A stretch of 64,000 nucleotides of DNA from Coriobacteriaceae bacterium. Lineage in GTDB: Bacteria > Actinomycetota > Coriobacteriia > Coriobacteriales > Coriobacteriaceae. The stretch covers positions 2,170,001 to 2,234,000 of the forward strand of contig CP107217.1 in NCBI GenBank assembly GCA_025757745.1. The letters run 5' to 3'. The position numbers and the translations under genes were made by a program. The notes under the pieces are model-generated. The model searched no databases. It was not told where the DNA came from and saw only the letters and a list, made by a program, of their open reading frames with translations. Positions 54,628 through 63,022 of this stretch are shown piece after piece (within the stretch, counting starts at the first letter, position 1; every line of letters starts with the position of its first letter).

Positions 54628-55206
54628 CTATGACCAGCGCTTATAGTTGGCGCACGACACGCCGACGGCCTCGAGTGCCTTGGCGGCGATGTGATGCACC
54701 GCCTCATCGAGCGTGGCGGGGCCGTTGTAAAACGTGAGCATGGGCGGCATGAGCATGACGCCCGGCACGCGCGCCAGGCGTGCCATGTTGTCGACATGGA
54801 TCGCACTGAAGGGCGTCTCGCGCACCATAAGCACCAGGCGGCGCTGCTCTTTCATCTGCACATCGGCCGCACGCAGCAACAGGTTTTCGCTGTAGCCGCT
54901 CGCGATGCCGGCGAGCGTCTTCATGGAGCAGGGAGCCACGATCATGCCGTCGACCGGATAGGTGCCGCTTGCGATGGCAGCGCCAATGTTCTTGTTGTCG
55001 TAGACCACATCGGCATAGCACGCAAACTCGTCGAGCGTCATGCCGAGCTCCTGCTCGATGGTGATCTCTCCCCCGCGCGTGACGACAAGCGCCGACTCAG
55101 CGCCGGCCTGGCGCAGGCATTTGAGGCATTCAAGGCCCAGTGCCGCACCGCTGGCGCCAGACACGCCAACGACAATGCGACGGGGACGAACAGAAGACTC
55201 AGGCAT
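54628..55206 (-). CDS. ubiX: UbiX-type flavin prenyltransferase
   Basis: 192 residues. VGVSGASGAALGLE binds FMN, and VAPCSMKTLAGIASGYSENLLLRAADV is the family hallmark with the phosphate site; RETPFSAIH follows. UbiX joins a dimethylallyl group from DMAP (bacterial type) to FMN to make prenylated FMN. AAGGAG precedes the ATG. It is just downstream of ubiD, whose enzyme needs this cofactor. Confidence 0.95.
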   Translation of the reverse strand: MPESSVRPRRIVVGVSGASGAALGLECLKCLRQAGAESALVVTRGGEITIEQELGMTLDEFACYADVVYDNKNIGAAIASGTYPVDGMIVAPCSMKTLAGIASGYSENLLLRAADVQMKEQRRLVLMVRETPFSAIHVDNMARLARVPGVMLMPPMLTFYNGPATLDEAVHHIAAKALEAVGVSCANYKRWS

Positions 55207-55239
55207 GACAACTCCTTAACTACTTGGTAGGGCTACTTA

Positions 55240-56727
55240 CTAGAAGGCGAGCTCGGCGGCCCACTTCTCTTCATCGATCTCCATGAACTGCGAGCGGATG
55301 AAGTTCTTCTTGAGGTTAAACGGAACCGTGCAGTCGAAGATGGCCTTGCAGGCGATACCGTGCTCGCGGATCGAAGGATCGAACGCGGGGTCGTTGGACG
55401 GATCGAGCACGTGGCAGTGGCAACCTGGGATGGTGATGAGGTCCACGTCGGCCTGGAAGCGTGTGGTCATGGCCCACATCACGTCGCTCATATCGAAGAT
55501 GTCGACATCCTCGTCGACAAGGATGACGTGCTTGAGCTCGGAGAACGCCGAGAAGGCGAGCATGGCGGCGTTGCGCTGACGGCCCTCGTCATTTTTGCTC
55601 GACTTCTTGAACTGCATGATGGCAACGAACTTGCCGCCACCGCAGGGAGCGGCGTGAACGTTGAGCAGGCGGCCCGGGATAGCGGTCTCGACCATCTTGT
55701 AGATGGAGGCCTCGGTGGGGATACCGGCCATGGACACGTGCTCGTGCGAAGGGCCGATGCAGCTCTCCATAATGGGGTTGACGCGCGTGGTGACGGCGGT
55801 GATCTTGATCACCGGGCAGACCTTGGCGCCACCGGTGTAGCCGGGGAACTCGGGCATGGCGTAGCCGTGGCCGTTGACATCCTCGTTGATGGTCTCGTCG
55901 TGCATGAGGTAGCCCTCGAGCACGTACTCGGCATTGGCAATGCACTTCTGCGGAACGGTGACGCAGTCGGCAAGCTCGACGACGCGGCCGCGCAGGGCGC
56001 CGGCGATCTGCAGCTCGTTGAAGCCGAGCGGCGTGGTGGGAGCCTCGAAGCCGCAGCACATGTACACGGCGGGGTCCAGGCCGATGGAGATGGAGATGGG
56101 CATATCCTCGCCGCGCTGGCAGTACTCGTCAAAGAACGCACCCAGGTGACGGCTGCCCGGGGTGATCCACATGGCGAGCTTGTCCTTGTCGACGCAGGAG
56201 AAGCGGTGGATGGTTACGTCGGACTGGGTGCCATCGGGGCTCGTGCCATAGGCGAGGCCCATGGTGATGTAGGGGCCGCCGTCAACGGGCGTGTTGGTGG
56301 GAGCGGGAACGATCTTGCGCAGGTCAAAGCCCTCGTCGGTCGCCTTGTACACGACCTCCTGGCAGTCGACGTGCTTGCCCTCGGCGATCTGCTCGGGGGC
56401 GATCAGGTTCTCGAAGCGCTTGCCGATCTCGAGGCCCAGGTGCTCCTCGTCCAGGTCGAGCAGGGCGGCAACGCGCTTGCGGCTGGCAAGCATACCGATG
56501 CAGACCTTGGCGTCGTCAAAGCCCTTGACGTTGTTGAAGACCATCGCCGGACCCTCTTTGGTCGGGCGCATGACGGTGCCGCCAGCACCGACGTGACGGT
56601 AGACGCCCGAGACCTCGGCATCGGGATCGACCTGGGTGTCGGTCTCGAGCAGCTGGCCCGGCATCTCACGCAAAAAGTCGAGCGCGGAACGCAGGTCGTG
56701 GATCTGGGAAGCATCGGTAGTGGACAT
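55240..56727 (-). CDS. UbiD-family prenylated-FMN decarboxylase (LpdC-like)
   Basis: 495 residues. Segments typical of UbiD enzymes are GGPYITMGLAYGT, TIHRFSCVDKDKL, VNPIMESCIGPSHEHVSMAG and VLDPSNDPAFDPS. With adjacent ubiX, a transporter and an LpdD-like protein it resembles the gallate/protocatechuate decarboxylases of the LpdC or 4-hydroxybenzoate type. The likely reaction is non-oxidative release of CO2 from a phenolic acid. The ATG at 56727 has GAAAGGAG upstream. The substrate is inferred only. Confidence 0.9.
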   Translation of the reverse strand: MSTTDASQIHDLRSALDFLREMPGQLLETDTQVDPDAEVSGVYRHVGAGGTVMRPTKEGPAMVFNNVKGFDDAKVCIGMLASRKRVAALLDLDEEHLGLEIGKRFENLIAPEQIAEGKHVDCQEVVYKATDEGFDLRKIVPAPTNTPVDGGPYITMGLAYGTSPDGTQSDVTIHRFSCVDKDKLAMWITPGSRHLGAFFDEYCQRGEDMPISISIGLDPAVYMCCGFEAPTTPLGFNELQIAGALRGRVVELADCVTVPQKCIANAEYVLEGYLMHDETINEDVNGHGYAMPEFPGYTGGAKVCPVIKITAVTTRVNPIMESCIGPSHEHVSMAGIPTEASIYKMVETAIPGRLLNVHAAPCGGGKFVAIMQFKKSSKNDEGRQRNAAMLAFSAFSELKHVILVDEDVDIFDMSDVMWAMTTRFQADVDLITIPGCHCHVLDPSNDPAFDPSIREHGIACKAIFDCTVPFNLKKNFIRSQFMEIDEEKWAAELAF

Positions 56728-56869
56728 GGCGTACTCCTTTCGGGAGAGTGTCCGGCGACGGGGTGCCGCCGGACGGGGTAACGTAATGGGGCCGCGGCGC
56801 TCACAAATGGAGCGCTCGACCACTCGAAGTTCAAGCGCTTGGCTGCTTACAGCCGGGGCGCTCGACCGC

Positions 56870-58327
56870 TTACATCAGGCCAAAGAGGTGGAACCAGGCG
56901 GCCTCGACCAGCACGACGACAAAGACGACCGCGGTGAGGGGGATGCCCATGCGCATAGCCTCTTTGGAGGTGTAGCCGCCGGCGTCCTTGCCTTCGCCGA
57001 TAAGGATCGGCAGGTTATGGAACGGCAGGATGTAGTGGATGTTGATGGACGTGAAGACGATGAGCGCCACGGCGAGTGGGCTCACGCTGGAGCCGGCGGC
57101 AAAGCTGATAAATGCCGGCACGCACACGCCGAGCACGGCCATGACCGAGCCCATGAACATGTGGATGATCATGGAAAGCGCGGCGACGAGCAGGGCGAAC
57201 AGGAAGATGTTCTCAGGCACGGAGCTGGGGAGCACGACGTCGGCGATCCAGGCGTTCATGCCGGTGGCACCGCCCACGGAGCCCACGGCCATGGCGGCCG
57301 TCAGGAACATGAGGGACTTGATGTCGACAGCGTTCCAGCTGGCGGGAGTGAGGACTTCGCCGATGATGGGCATGGCGAGAGCAACGCCAATGGCCAGGGT
57401 GACCCAGCCGATATAGTCGCCCGAGACGGTGAGCCACAGCGCGATGGCGATGACAAGCCACACGATGGTGCGGATCTCCTTGACGGAGAGCTTGCCGAGC
57501 GCGGCCTGCTTGGCCACGATCTGCTCGCGATCGTAGACGAGCTCCTTGCTGGGCTTAAAGAGGAAAAGGCCCAGGAACAGGGTGCACAGCAGCGCAACCA
57601 GCATAGGCACGCTCATGTACAGGAACCAGTCGACGAAGGACGGGCTCATGCCGCCGGCCTCGGCACTGTACTGCGCAACGAGCGGGTTAAGCGTGGAGTC
57701 GCCCGTCAGGAAGAACATGGAACCCGGGGCGGCAGCGGCAAACACGAGGAAGCCGAGCTTGCCCTTGTCGTCGTCACCGTAGCCGGCGGACTCGGCGATG
57801 ACCGAGACGACGGCGAGGATGAGGAAGGCGCGGGGGAACGGATGCGGGATCAGCAGCGACAGCACAAAGGTGAGCGCGAAGATCGAGATGATGAGCGACT
57901 TGGCGTCGCGCACGAACTTGAGCATGAACGCGTAGGCGATACGCTCGCCCAGGCCCGACTCCTTGACCGCGCTGGCGATGAGGTAGGCGCCGATGACGAG
58001 CCACATGGTGGCCTTGGTCCACGAGCTAAACGTGGAGGCGACCGTCGCCGAGATGCTCGCGGCGCCCGTGTCGTCCACGCACACCTTGAACAGGACGAGC
58101 AGTGCGCAGTAGAGCAGGCCCACAAAGCCCGGCTGTGCCACGCCGCATGCCCAGAACACCACCGTGGCGAGCGTCAGTGCCAGACAGGTCTGACCGCCGA
58201 CCGTGAGCTCGACCGTCGAGCTCAGCTCCGCCAAAGGAAGAAACTTCACCAGCAAAAAGACAACGATACCCAGCACAAAGCCAATTTCGCGCTTGGTGAT
58301 CTTAAACGCCTTCTTTTCCGCTTCCAT
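56870..58327 (-). CDS. DASS/SLC13-type anion transporter
   Basis: 485 residues with about twelve membrane segments. GSMFFLTGDSTLNPLVAQYS is one of the paired substrate loops and SINIHYILPFHNLPI the other. DASS proteins import di- and tricarboxylates or sulfate, usually with Na+. Position beside ubiD and ubiX suggests uptake of the aromatic acid that UbiD decarboxylates, as with the gallate permease in Lactobacillus. GAAAGGTGGGGAG precedes the ATG. Confidence 0.9.
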   Translation of the reverse strand: MEAEKKAFKITKREIGFVLGIVVFLLVKFLPLAELSSTVELTVGGQTCLALTLATVVFWACGVAQPGFVGLLYCALLVLFKVCVDDTGAASISATVASTFSSWTKATMWLVIGAYLIASAVKESGLGERIAYAFMLKFVRDAKSLIISIFALTFVLSLLIPHPFPRAFLILAVVSVIAESAGYGDDDKGKLGFLVFAAAAPGSMFFLTGDSTLNPLVAQYSAEAGGMSPSFVDWFLYMSVPMLVALLCTLFLGLFLFKPSKELVYDREQIVAKQAALGKLSVKEIRTIVWLVIAIALWLTVSGDYIGWVTLAIGVALAMPIIGEVLTPASWNAVDIKSLMFLTAAMAVGSVGGATGMNAWIADVVLPSSVPENIFLFALLVAALSMIIHMFMGSVMAVLGVCVPAFISFAAGSSVSPLAVALIVFTSINIHYILPFHNLPILIGEGKDAGGYTSKEAMRMGIPLTAVVFVVVLVEAAWFHLFGLM

Positions 58328-58380
58328 CTCCCCACCTTTCTTGTTGGGGGCGCTCCGAATTCGCAGCCATGTTGCCGCTT

Positions 58381-58409
58381 AAAAAGGGGCGCCCGTTATC
58401 GGACACCCC
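58381..58409 (-). terminator. Terminator between the LpdD-IDI fusion and the transporter
   Basis: GGGGTGTCCG-ATAA-CGGGCGCCCC pairs fully with U-G wobbles and is followed by five T on the minus strand. It could end the fusion-gene message or attenuate entry to the transporter genes. Confidence 0.75.
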
Positions 58410-58478
58410 TTACGTTGCGCTGTGTTGCGGCAATACAGTCAAGCGGATTTTTTGGATGAGAAGCGATTCCCTAGACAA

Positions 58479-58543
58479 AAACCGTCACAACATTCGACGC
58501 TTTTCCTCGTTTTCGAGATTTTCGCCGAATGTTGTGACGGTTT
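58479..58543. repeat. 18-bp perfect inverted repeat
   Basis: AAACCGTCACAACATTCG (58479-58496) is the exact reverse complement of 58526-58543. The 29-base loop has its own CTCG-TTTT-CGAG hairpin flanked by TTTTC and ATTTTCG. It occurs once here. The surrounding gap 58328-58568 has no gene. Confidence 0.8.
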
Positions 58544-58568
58544 GGATGTGGCAAAGGGACTGTCTTTT

Positions 58569-59516
58569 TTACATAGCGAGGGCCGTGCGGATGAATGGGT
58601 CGCCGAGGGCCTCGCGGAGCCAGGGGGCCAGCTGCTCGGGGTGACCCTGCAGGTAGCCTTTGAGCTCGGACGGAGCCACGCGACGCACTTCCGAGGTCTC
58701 CTCTTGGTTGATATGCAGCTCGCCCGGCTCAACATGGGCAAGGTAGACCTCGCACCATTCGCACTCGCAGCGACCGTCGCCGTGGTCCTCGCGGTACACC
58801 ACGTGTCCGAGGTGCTTGAGCTGATCGGGCTCGCGCGTAATGCCGAGCTCTTCGTTGATGCGGCGCGCCGTGGCGGCCGCGACGTCTTCCCCGGGGAGCG
58901 GATGGCCGGCGCAGCTATCGGCCAGCACCCCGCCCCACAGGCGCTTGAGCGGACTGCGGCGACAGAGCAGCAGGCGCGCGTCTTCGCCCCGGCCCTCGAC
59001 CAAAAGCGTCAGAAATGCCTGATGCAGGATGCCCTCACCAGCATGGGCCTCGATGCGGTCGACGGAGCCAAGCGCCTCGCCGGTCGCAGCATCGACCGCC
59101 ACGACCTCGGCGCCCGCACCGCCCTCATCCCAGCCGGCGCGCAGAATGCGGGCTGCGGCTTCCTCGAGCGCGGCGATGAGCTCCTTGGTGGTGTCGAGCA
59201 CGCGCTGCAGGTCGTCACCGCTCGCTTGTTCAACATGAAAACCCGTGCTTGCAACTACCGGCACGCCAAAGCGCGTGGCCAGCGCCGCCGCGATATCGTG
59301 CGCCGGGATCTCGTCTCGATGGCACGGAACGGCCAGGATGCTCACCGTTGCCGTACGGCCGGGCTCGGGGCGCGGAATGGCCTGCGCCGTGGCGCCCAGG
59401 TGCGCAAACTCCGGCGAGCAGGCGTACACCGCCATGCCTCGCGGCGTCACCGTCAGCTGGGCCTCGAGCGCAAACTTGCCCTCGCCCACTGCAACCTTTG
59501 TCGTGTGCATACCCAT
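58569..59516 (-). CDS. LpdD-like flavin chaperone fused to IDI-like Nudix domain
   Basis: 315 residues in two domains. Residues 3-115 match the LpdD pattern (GEGKFALEAQLTVT, FAHLGATAQAIPRP, VPCHRDEIPAHDIAAALA, STGFHVEQAS), a small prenylated-FMN chaperone of decarboxylase systems. Residues 163-300 resemble type I isopentenyl-diphosphate isomerase (GGVLADSCAGHP, RRINEELGI, ECEWCEVYLA). Where E. coli IDI has its catalytic Cys just before GHP, this has Ala203, with Cys202 one place earlier. Glu251 and Glu253 align with the conserved ENE pair. G-x5-E-x7-RRINEELGI is close to a full Nudix box. It may isomerise IPP or hydrolyse DMAPP to DMAP for UbiX. The ATG at 59516 has GGAG upstream; the longer frame is unlikely. 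Confidence 0.82.
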   Translation of the reverse strand: MGMHTTKVAVGEGKFALEAQLTVTPRGMAVYACSPEFAHLGATAQAIPRPEPGRTATVSILAVPCHRDEIPAHDIAAALATRFGVPVVASTGFHVEQASGDDLQRVLDTTKELIAALEEAAARILRAGWDEGGAGAEVVAVDAATGEALGSVDRIEAHAGEGILHQAFLTLLVEGRGEDARLLLCRRSPLKRLWGGVLADSCAGHPLPGEDVAAATARRINEELGITREPDQLKHLGHVVYREDHGDGRCECEWCEVYLAHVEPGELHINQEETSEVRRVAPSELKGYLQGHPEQLAPWLREALGDPFIRTALAM

Positions 59517-59588
59517 GGGATCTCCTGCCGCCCGCGATGTACCTGAGACCATCTTCGCCTGTATTGCGACTATACAGGCAAGCCCTCC

Positions 59589-59619
59589 ATGTGACAAAGG
59601 GACTGCCCCTTTGTCACAT
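59589..59619. repeat. REP-like palindrome ATGTGACAAAGG/CCTTTGTCACAT
   Basis: A 31-base palindrome with GACTGC near the centre, paired with the copy at 53570-53600 through matched arm changes. Shorter relatives lie near 58552 (GGCAAAGGGACTGTC) and 63000 (CCTTTGTCGCATC). It is about 60 bases before the MFS gene. Confidence 0.65.
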
Positions 59620-59677
59620 TCTGTTAGAGTTGCAGGGATTGAATCCCGCTTATTCATGCGACATTGGAGTGACAACC

Positions 59678-60931
59678 TTGACCGCCGCAACCACGCCTAA
59701 AAGTAAGCCAACCGCCGCCGCGCTCTCCCCCGCGCGCACCAAGCTCTGCCTGGCGCTGCTCGTGCTGTTGGGATTCTCGCTCGGCTGCTCCGAGTTCGTG
59801 GTCATCGGCATCGAAAGCGACTTGGCAACGGAACTCGGCATATCACTTGCCACTGCGGGCCAGCTCATCAGCGTGTTTGCGCTCGTCTACGCTATCGCGA
59901 CGCCGGTGCTCGCGCTCAGCACGGGGCGATTCCGCCGCTACCAGCTGCTCGTGTGCTATAGCGTCGTCTTTGTGCTCGGCAACCTGGTCATGGCGTTGGC
60001 TCCCAACTTCCAGGTGCTGTTTATCTCACGCATTGTCCTGGGCTCTGTCTCGGGTGCGCTGCTCGCCGTGGGCGTGACGTACATCCCTGAGCTGCTATCC
60101 CCGCAGCAAACCTCACTTGCCATCTCGGTCGTGTACGGCGCGTTTTCCGTGGCGATGGTCTTTGTGACCTCGATTGGCAAGTTTGTGGCCGACACACTCG
60201 ATTGGCACGTGGCCATGTACGGCACGCTGACCTTTGCCGTTTTGATCTGTAGCGCGCTCGTGGCGTTTATGCCTCGCGCCGGGCAGACCGATGAGCCCGC
60301 CACCTTCCGCGAGCAGGCGGGGCTACTACGCGAGCCGAGTATCATCACCGGCATGCTCATCTTCTTGTTTGGCGTGGGCTCGGTCTACGTATTCTACGGC
60401 TACGTGACGCCTTATCTGGAGCAGGTGCTGGGCATGGATACCGTTCAGGCGAGCACCACACTTATGGCCTATGGCGTGTTCTGCCTGATCTCGAACATCC
60501 TGGGCGGATGGATCGATGCGCGTTTTGGCATGAAGGCGCTGCTGGTTACGTTTGTGCTGCAGGCGGCGGCACTGCTCGGGCTGTTTGCCGTGGGCGCCGC
60601 CATGCCGCTCGCGCTGGTCTTTGTCTTTAGCCTGGCGATGCTCATGTACCTGTTCTCGGTCTCATGCATCACGCACTTTATGGACGTGGCACGCAGCCGC
60701 CATCCCAAGTCGATGGTACTCGCAAGTTCGGTTGAGCCCATGGCGTTTAACGTCGGCATCTCGTTTGGCACCGCAGTGGGCGGCGCCGTGGTAAGCAGCG
60801 TTGGCATTGCGTACGTGGGCGCAGTGGGCGCCGCGTTCTCGCTTGTGGCCTGGGCCCTCACGCTGGTGACGATTAAGCTGGCTCGCTGGGAGCGCCGTCG
60901 TCAATCAGCACGGCCCTCAATACGGGCATAG
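59678..60931 (+). CDS. MFS exporter, DHA1/AraJ-like
   Basis: About 417 residues, twelve membrane segments. GFSLGCSEFVVIGIESDLA is the N-terminal pattern of AraJ/YdhP-like drug or sugar exporters; ALSTGRFRRY is the loop 2-3 motif and SRIVLGSVSGALLAVG the motif C region. The substrate is unknown. I start at TTG 59678 with GGAG eight bases upstream; GTG at 59670 is too close to the site. It diverges from the LpdD-IDI gene. Confidence 0.88.
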   Translation: MTAATTPKSKPTAAALSPARTKLCLALLVLLGFSLGCSEFVVIGIESDLATELGISLATAGQLISVFALVYAIATPVLALSTGRFRRYQLLVCYSVVFVLGNLVMALAPNFQVLFISRIVLGSVSGALLAVGVTYIPELLSPQQTSLAISVVYGAFSVAMVFVTSIGKFVADTLDWHVAMYGTLTFAVLICSALVAFMPRAGQTDEPATFREQAGLLREPSIITGMLIFLFGVGSVYVFYGYVTPYLEQVLGMDTVQASTTLMAYGVFCLISNILGGWIDARFGMKALLVTFVLQAAALLGLFAVGAAMPLALVFVFSLAMLMYLFSVSCITHFMDVARSRHPKSMVLASSVEPMAFNVGISFGTAVGGAVVSSVGIAYVGAVGAAFSLVAWALTLVTIKLARWERRRQSARPSIRA

Positions 60932-61016
60932 GGGCAAACATAGCCCAAGGTGGCGAGTAACCGGTGAAAACCGCCCAATATGAGTATGTTTATCCGCCTG
61001 GAAGCTTCAGCAGTGC

Positions 61017-61113
61017 AATTTCGTGTATTTGAGATACACGCTTTTCTATTATTTCGTGTATTTCAAGTACATGAAATCGTACTAAACTATGTATCTGAAG
61101 TACACGAAATTGG
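61017..61113. promoter_or_regulatory. Three palindromes spaced 33 bp before a DUF4143 ATPase
   Basis: Related palindromes have centres near 61031, 61064 and 61097: CGTGTATTTGAGATACACG, then TTCGTGTATTTCAAGTACAT, then TATGTATCTGAAGTACACGA. The spacing is 33 bp, about three helical turns. A possible promoter (TATTTC-18-TAAACT) overlaps the last two. The pattern suggests cooperative repressor binding. Confidence 0.7.
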
Positions 61114-61125
61114 AAAGGTGGCCCC

Positions 61126-62496
61126 ATGCGCAGATCAATCGAGTCCGTTATCGAATCATGGGCGACAAAGGACGCCTCACGCCCCCTCCTCATCCGTGGT
61201 GCGCGACGCGTAGGCAAAACGTACGCTGCCGAGGAAATCGGCAGGCGAATCGCCGGCGATGCGTTTGTCAAACTCGACTTTCAGACCGATCTTGAGCTGA
61301 TCGCTCCGCTGTTCGATTGTCCCACCGACGACGTTGACACCATCGTGGCGCGGATTTCAGACTATAAACGCGCCCCCATTCGCAAAGAAACCACCTTCAT
61401 CCTGTTTGACGAGGTGCAGCTCTGCGAACGGGCGCTCAACTCGCTTCGCTTTTTTTCGGGTTCGGGCTGGCGCATATGCGCGACCGGCAGTCAGCTCGGC
61501 GTCGCCACGCGCAAACGTAAGCTGCCTTTTCCCAGCGGCGTTCGTCAAGAGACCATGCATCCTATGTCGTTCGAGGAGTTTCTCTGGGCGCTCGATGAGG
61601 AGCAGATGGCCGATGCCATTCGTACCCACGCCGGCACGCTCGAGACCTACGCCGCGCACCAAGCCGCGCTCAGCCTGTTTCATCGATACCAGATCGTGGG
61701 CGGCATGCCCGCCGCCGTCAACGCATATCGCAAGACGTTATCCATCGAGGATGCGCGCGTCGAGCAGCGCGAAATCAACGAGACCTATACCGCCGATATG
61801 ACCGACCCCGAAAACGGGATCAGCGGCGTGGCGGCACGCAAGGTCTGGCGCTCCATTCCGTCCCAGCTGCTGAGATCGTCCACAAAAAAATTCAAGTACT
61901 CCGAGGTCGAACGCGGAGGCCGTCGCGCCAAGCTTATCGAGCCGCTCGACTGGCTCGAAGGCGCCGGTATCATATCGGTCAACAACCTGACCGAAGGCAT
62001 CGAGCCTCCCCTCGTTCCCTTCGACGACGAAGATGGAAGTTTCTTTAAGGTCTATCTTCTCGATACCGGCCTCATGTTCTACAAACTCGGCATCAACCCG
62101 AGGCTCTGGCTCGACCTCAAAGAAGATTCCGCCATAGCGCTATCTTCCGACTTCCGAGGCGCCCTGGCGGAAAACTCGGTCATGCAAGCATTTTCGGGTA
62201 ACAGCTTGCAGACGTATTACTGGGTGCCGCCGTCGTCTTGGAAGACGACCGGCGAGCTCGATTTTCTACTTCAGACCGACCGTATGGAAATCGTGCCCGT
62301 CGAGGTAAAGTCCGCACGCAACGTGCGCGCGAGAACCCTCGGGTCGTTCATGGACAAAGCCCGATCGCCATATGCCTACATTTTGTCCGAGAACAATTTT
62401 TTCCGCAGCGAAACCGATGACGGGCGCGAGCTACGCCACCTCCCCTTGTACGCAGCGGGCTTTATTGGAGCAAACTGCCTCAAGAGCAGTCTGTAA
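61126..62496 (+). CDS. AAA ATPase with DUF4143 domain
   Basis: 456 residues. Walker A is IRGARRVGKTYAAEEIG (about 23-39), and Walker B-like FILFDEVQLCERALNSLRFF follows. The C-terminal half is DUF4143, with a nuclease-like end (TGELDFLLQTDRMEIVPVEVKS) that has the D-x(n)-E-x-K pattern. These ATPases are common in gut bacteria and archaea; their function is not known. GGAAAGGTG precedes the ATG. Three phased palindromes lie just upstream. Confidence 0.9.
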   Translation: MRRSIESVIESWATKDASRPLLIRGARRVGKTYAAEEIGRRIAGDAFVKLDFQTDLELIAPLFDCPTDDVDTIVARISDYKRAPIRKETTFILFDEVQLCERALNSLRFFSGSGWRICATGSQLGVATRKRKLPFPSGVRQETMHPMSFEEFLWALDEEQMADAIRTHAGTLETYAAHQAALSLFHRYQIVGGMPAAVNAYRKTLSIEDARVEQREINETYTADMTDPENGISGVAARKVWRSIPSQLLRSSTKKFKYSEVERGGRRAKLIEPLDWLEGAGIISVNNLTEGIEPPLVPFDDEDGSFFKVYLLDTGLMFYKLGINPRLWLDLKEDSAIALSSDFRGALAENSVMQAFSGNSLQTYYWVPPSSWKTTGELDFLLQTDRMEIVPVEVKSARNVRARTLGSFMDKARSPYAYILSENNFFRSETDDGRELRHLPLYAAGFIGANCLKSSL

Positions 62497-62529
62497 GCCC
62501 TGCACGACCGCCTAGAAAGGAAACCGCTC

Positions 62530-62976
62530 ATGCAACGCATACTGTTTATCTGCCATGGCAACATCTGTCGCTCGACGATGGCTGAGTCGGTGTTTACCGA
62601 GCTGGTGCGGCGCGCCGGGCGCGCGGGCGAGTTTGTCATTGACTCCGCTGCGACCTCGACCGAGGAGATCGGCAACCCGCCACACCACGGTACCGTTGCC
62701 AAGCTGCGCGAGGTCGGGATTCCCGTCGTCGCACATCGTGCACGTCAGGTGCGTCGCGCGGAGTATGGCGACTGGGACCACATTGTCTATATGGACGACG
62801 AGAACGCGCGTGGCCTGCGTCGCATCTTTGGCGACGACCCCGACGGCAAGATTACGCGCATGCTCGATTGGACCGAGCGCCCCGGCGACGTGGCCGACCC
62901 CTGGTACACCGGCAATTTCGATGCCACCTACCGCGACGTACTCGACGGCTGCACCGCTATGCTCGAGCAGCTGTAG
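62530..62976 (+). CDS. Low-molecular-weight protein tyrosine phosphatase
   Basis: 148 residues. CHGNICRS (9-16) is the CX5R phosphate loop and ADPWYTG has the general acid Asp. It removes phosphate from tyrosine or arginine residues of proteins. It lies 33 bases after the DUF4143 ATPase in the same direction, with GAAAGGAAA upstream, so the two may share a message. No tyrosine kinase or polysaccharide genes are near. Confidence 0.94.
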   Translation: MQRILFICHGNICRSTMAESVFTELVRRAGRAGEFVIDSAATSTEEIGNPPHHGTVAKLREVGIPVVAHRARQVRRAEYGDWDHIVYMDDENARGLRRIFGDDPDGKITRMLDWTERPGDVADPWYTGNFDATYRDVLDGCTAMLEQL

Positions 62977-63022
62977 GCAATCGAGGTCGCGGGCCACGCC
63001 TTTGTCGCATCGGGGACTAGCC

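Noticed and set aside
60980..61271. Frames with repeated RVFEIHE or VLEIHEI peptides on both strands
   Set aside because: The repeats come from the three phased palindromes translated in either direction; they are regulatory DNA, not a repeat protein.
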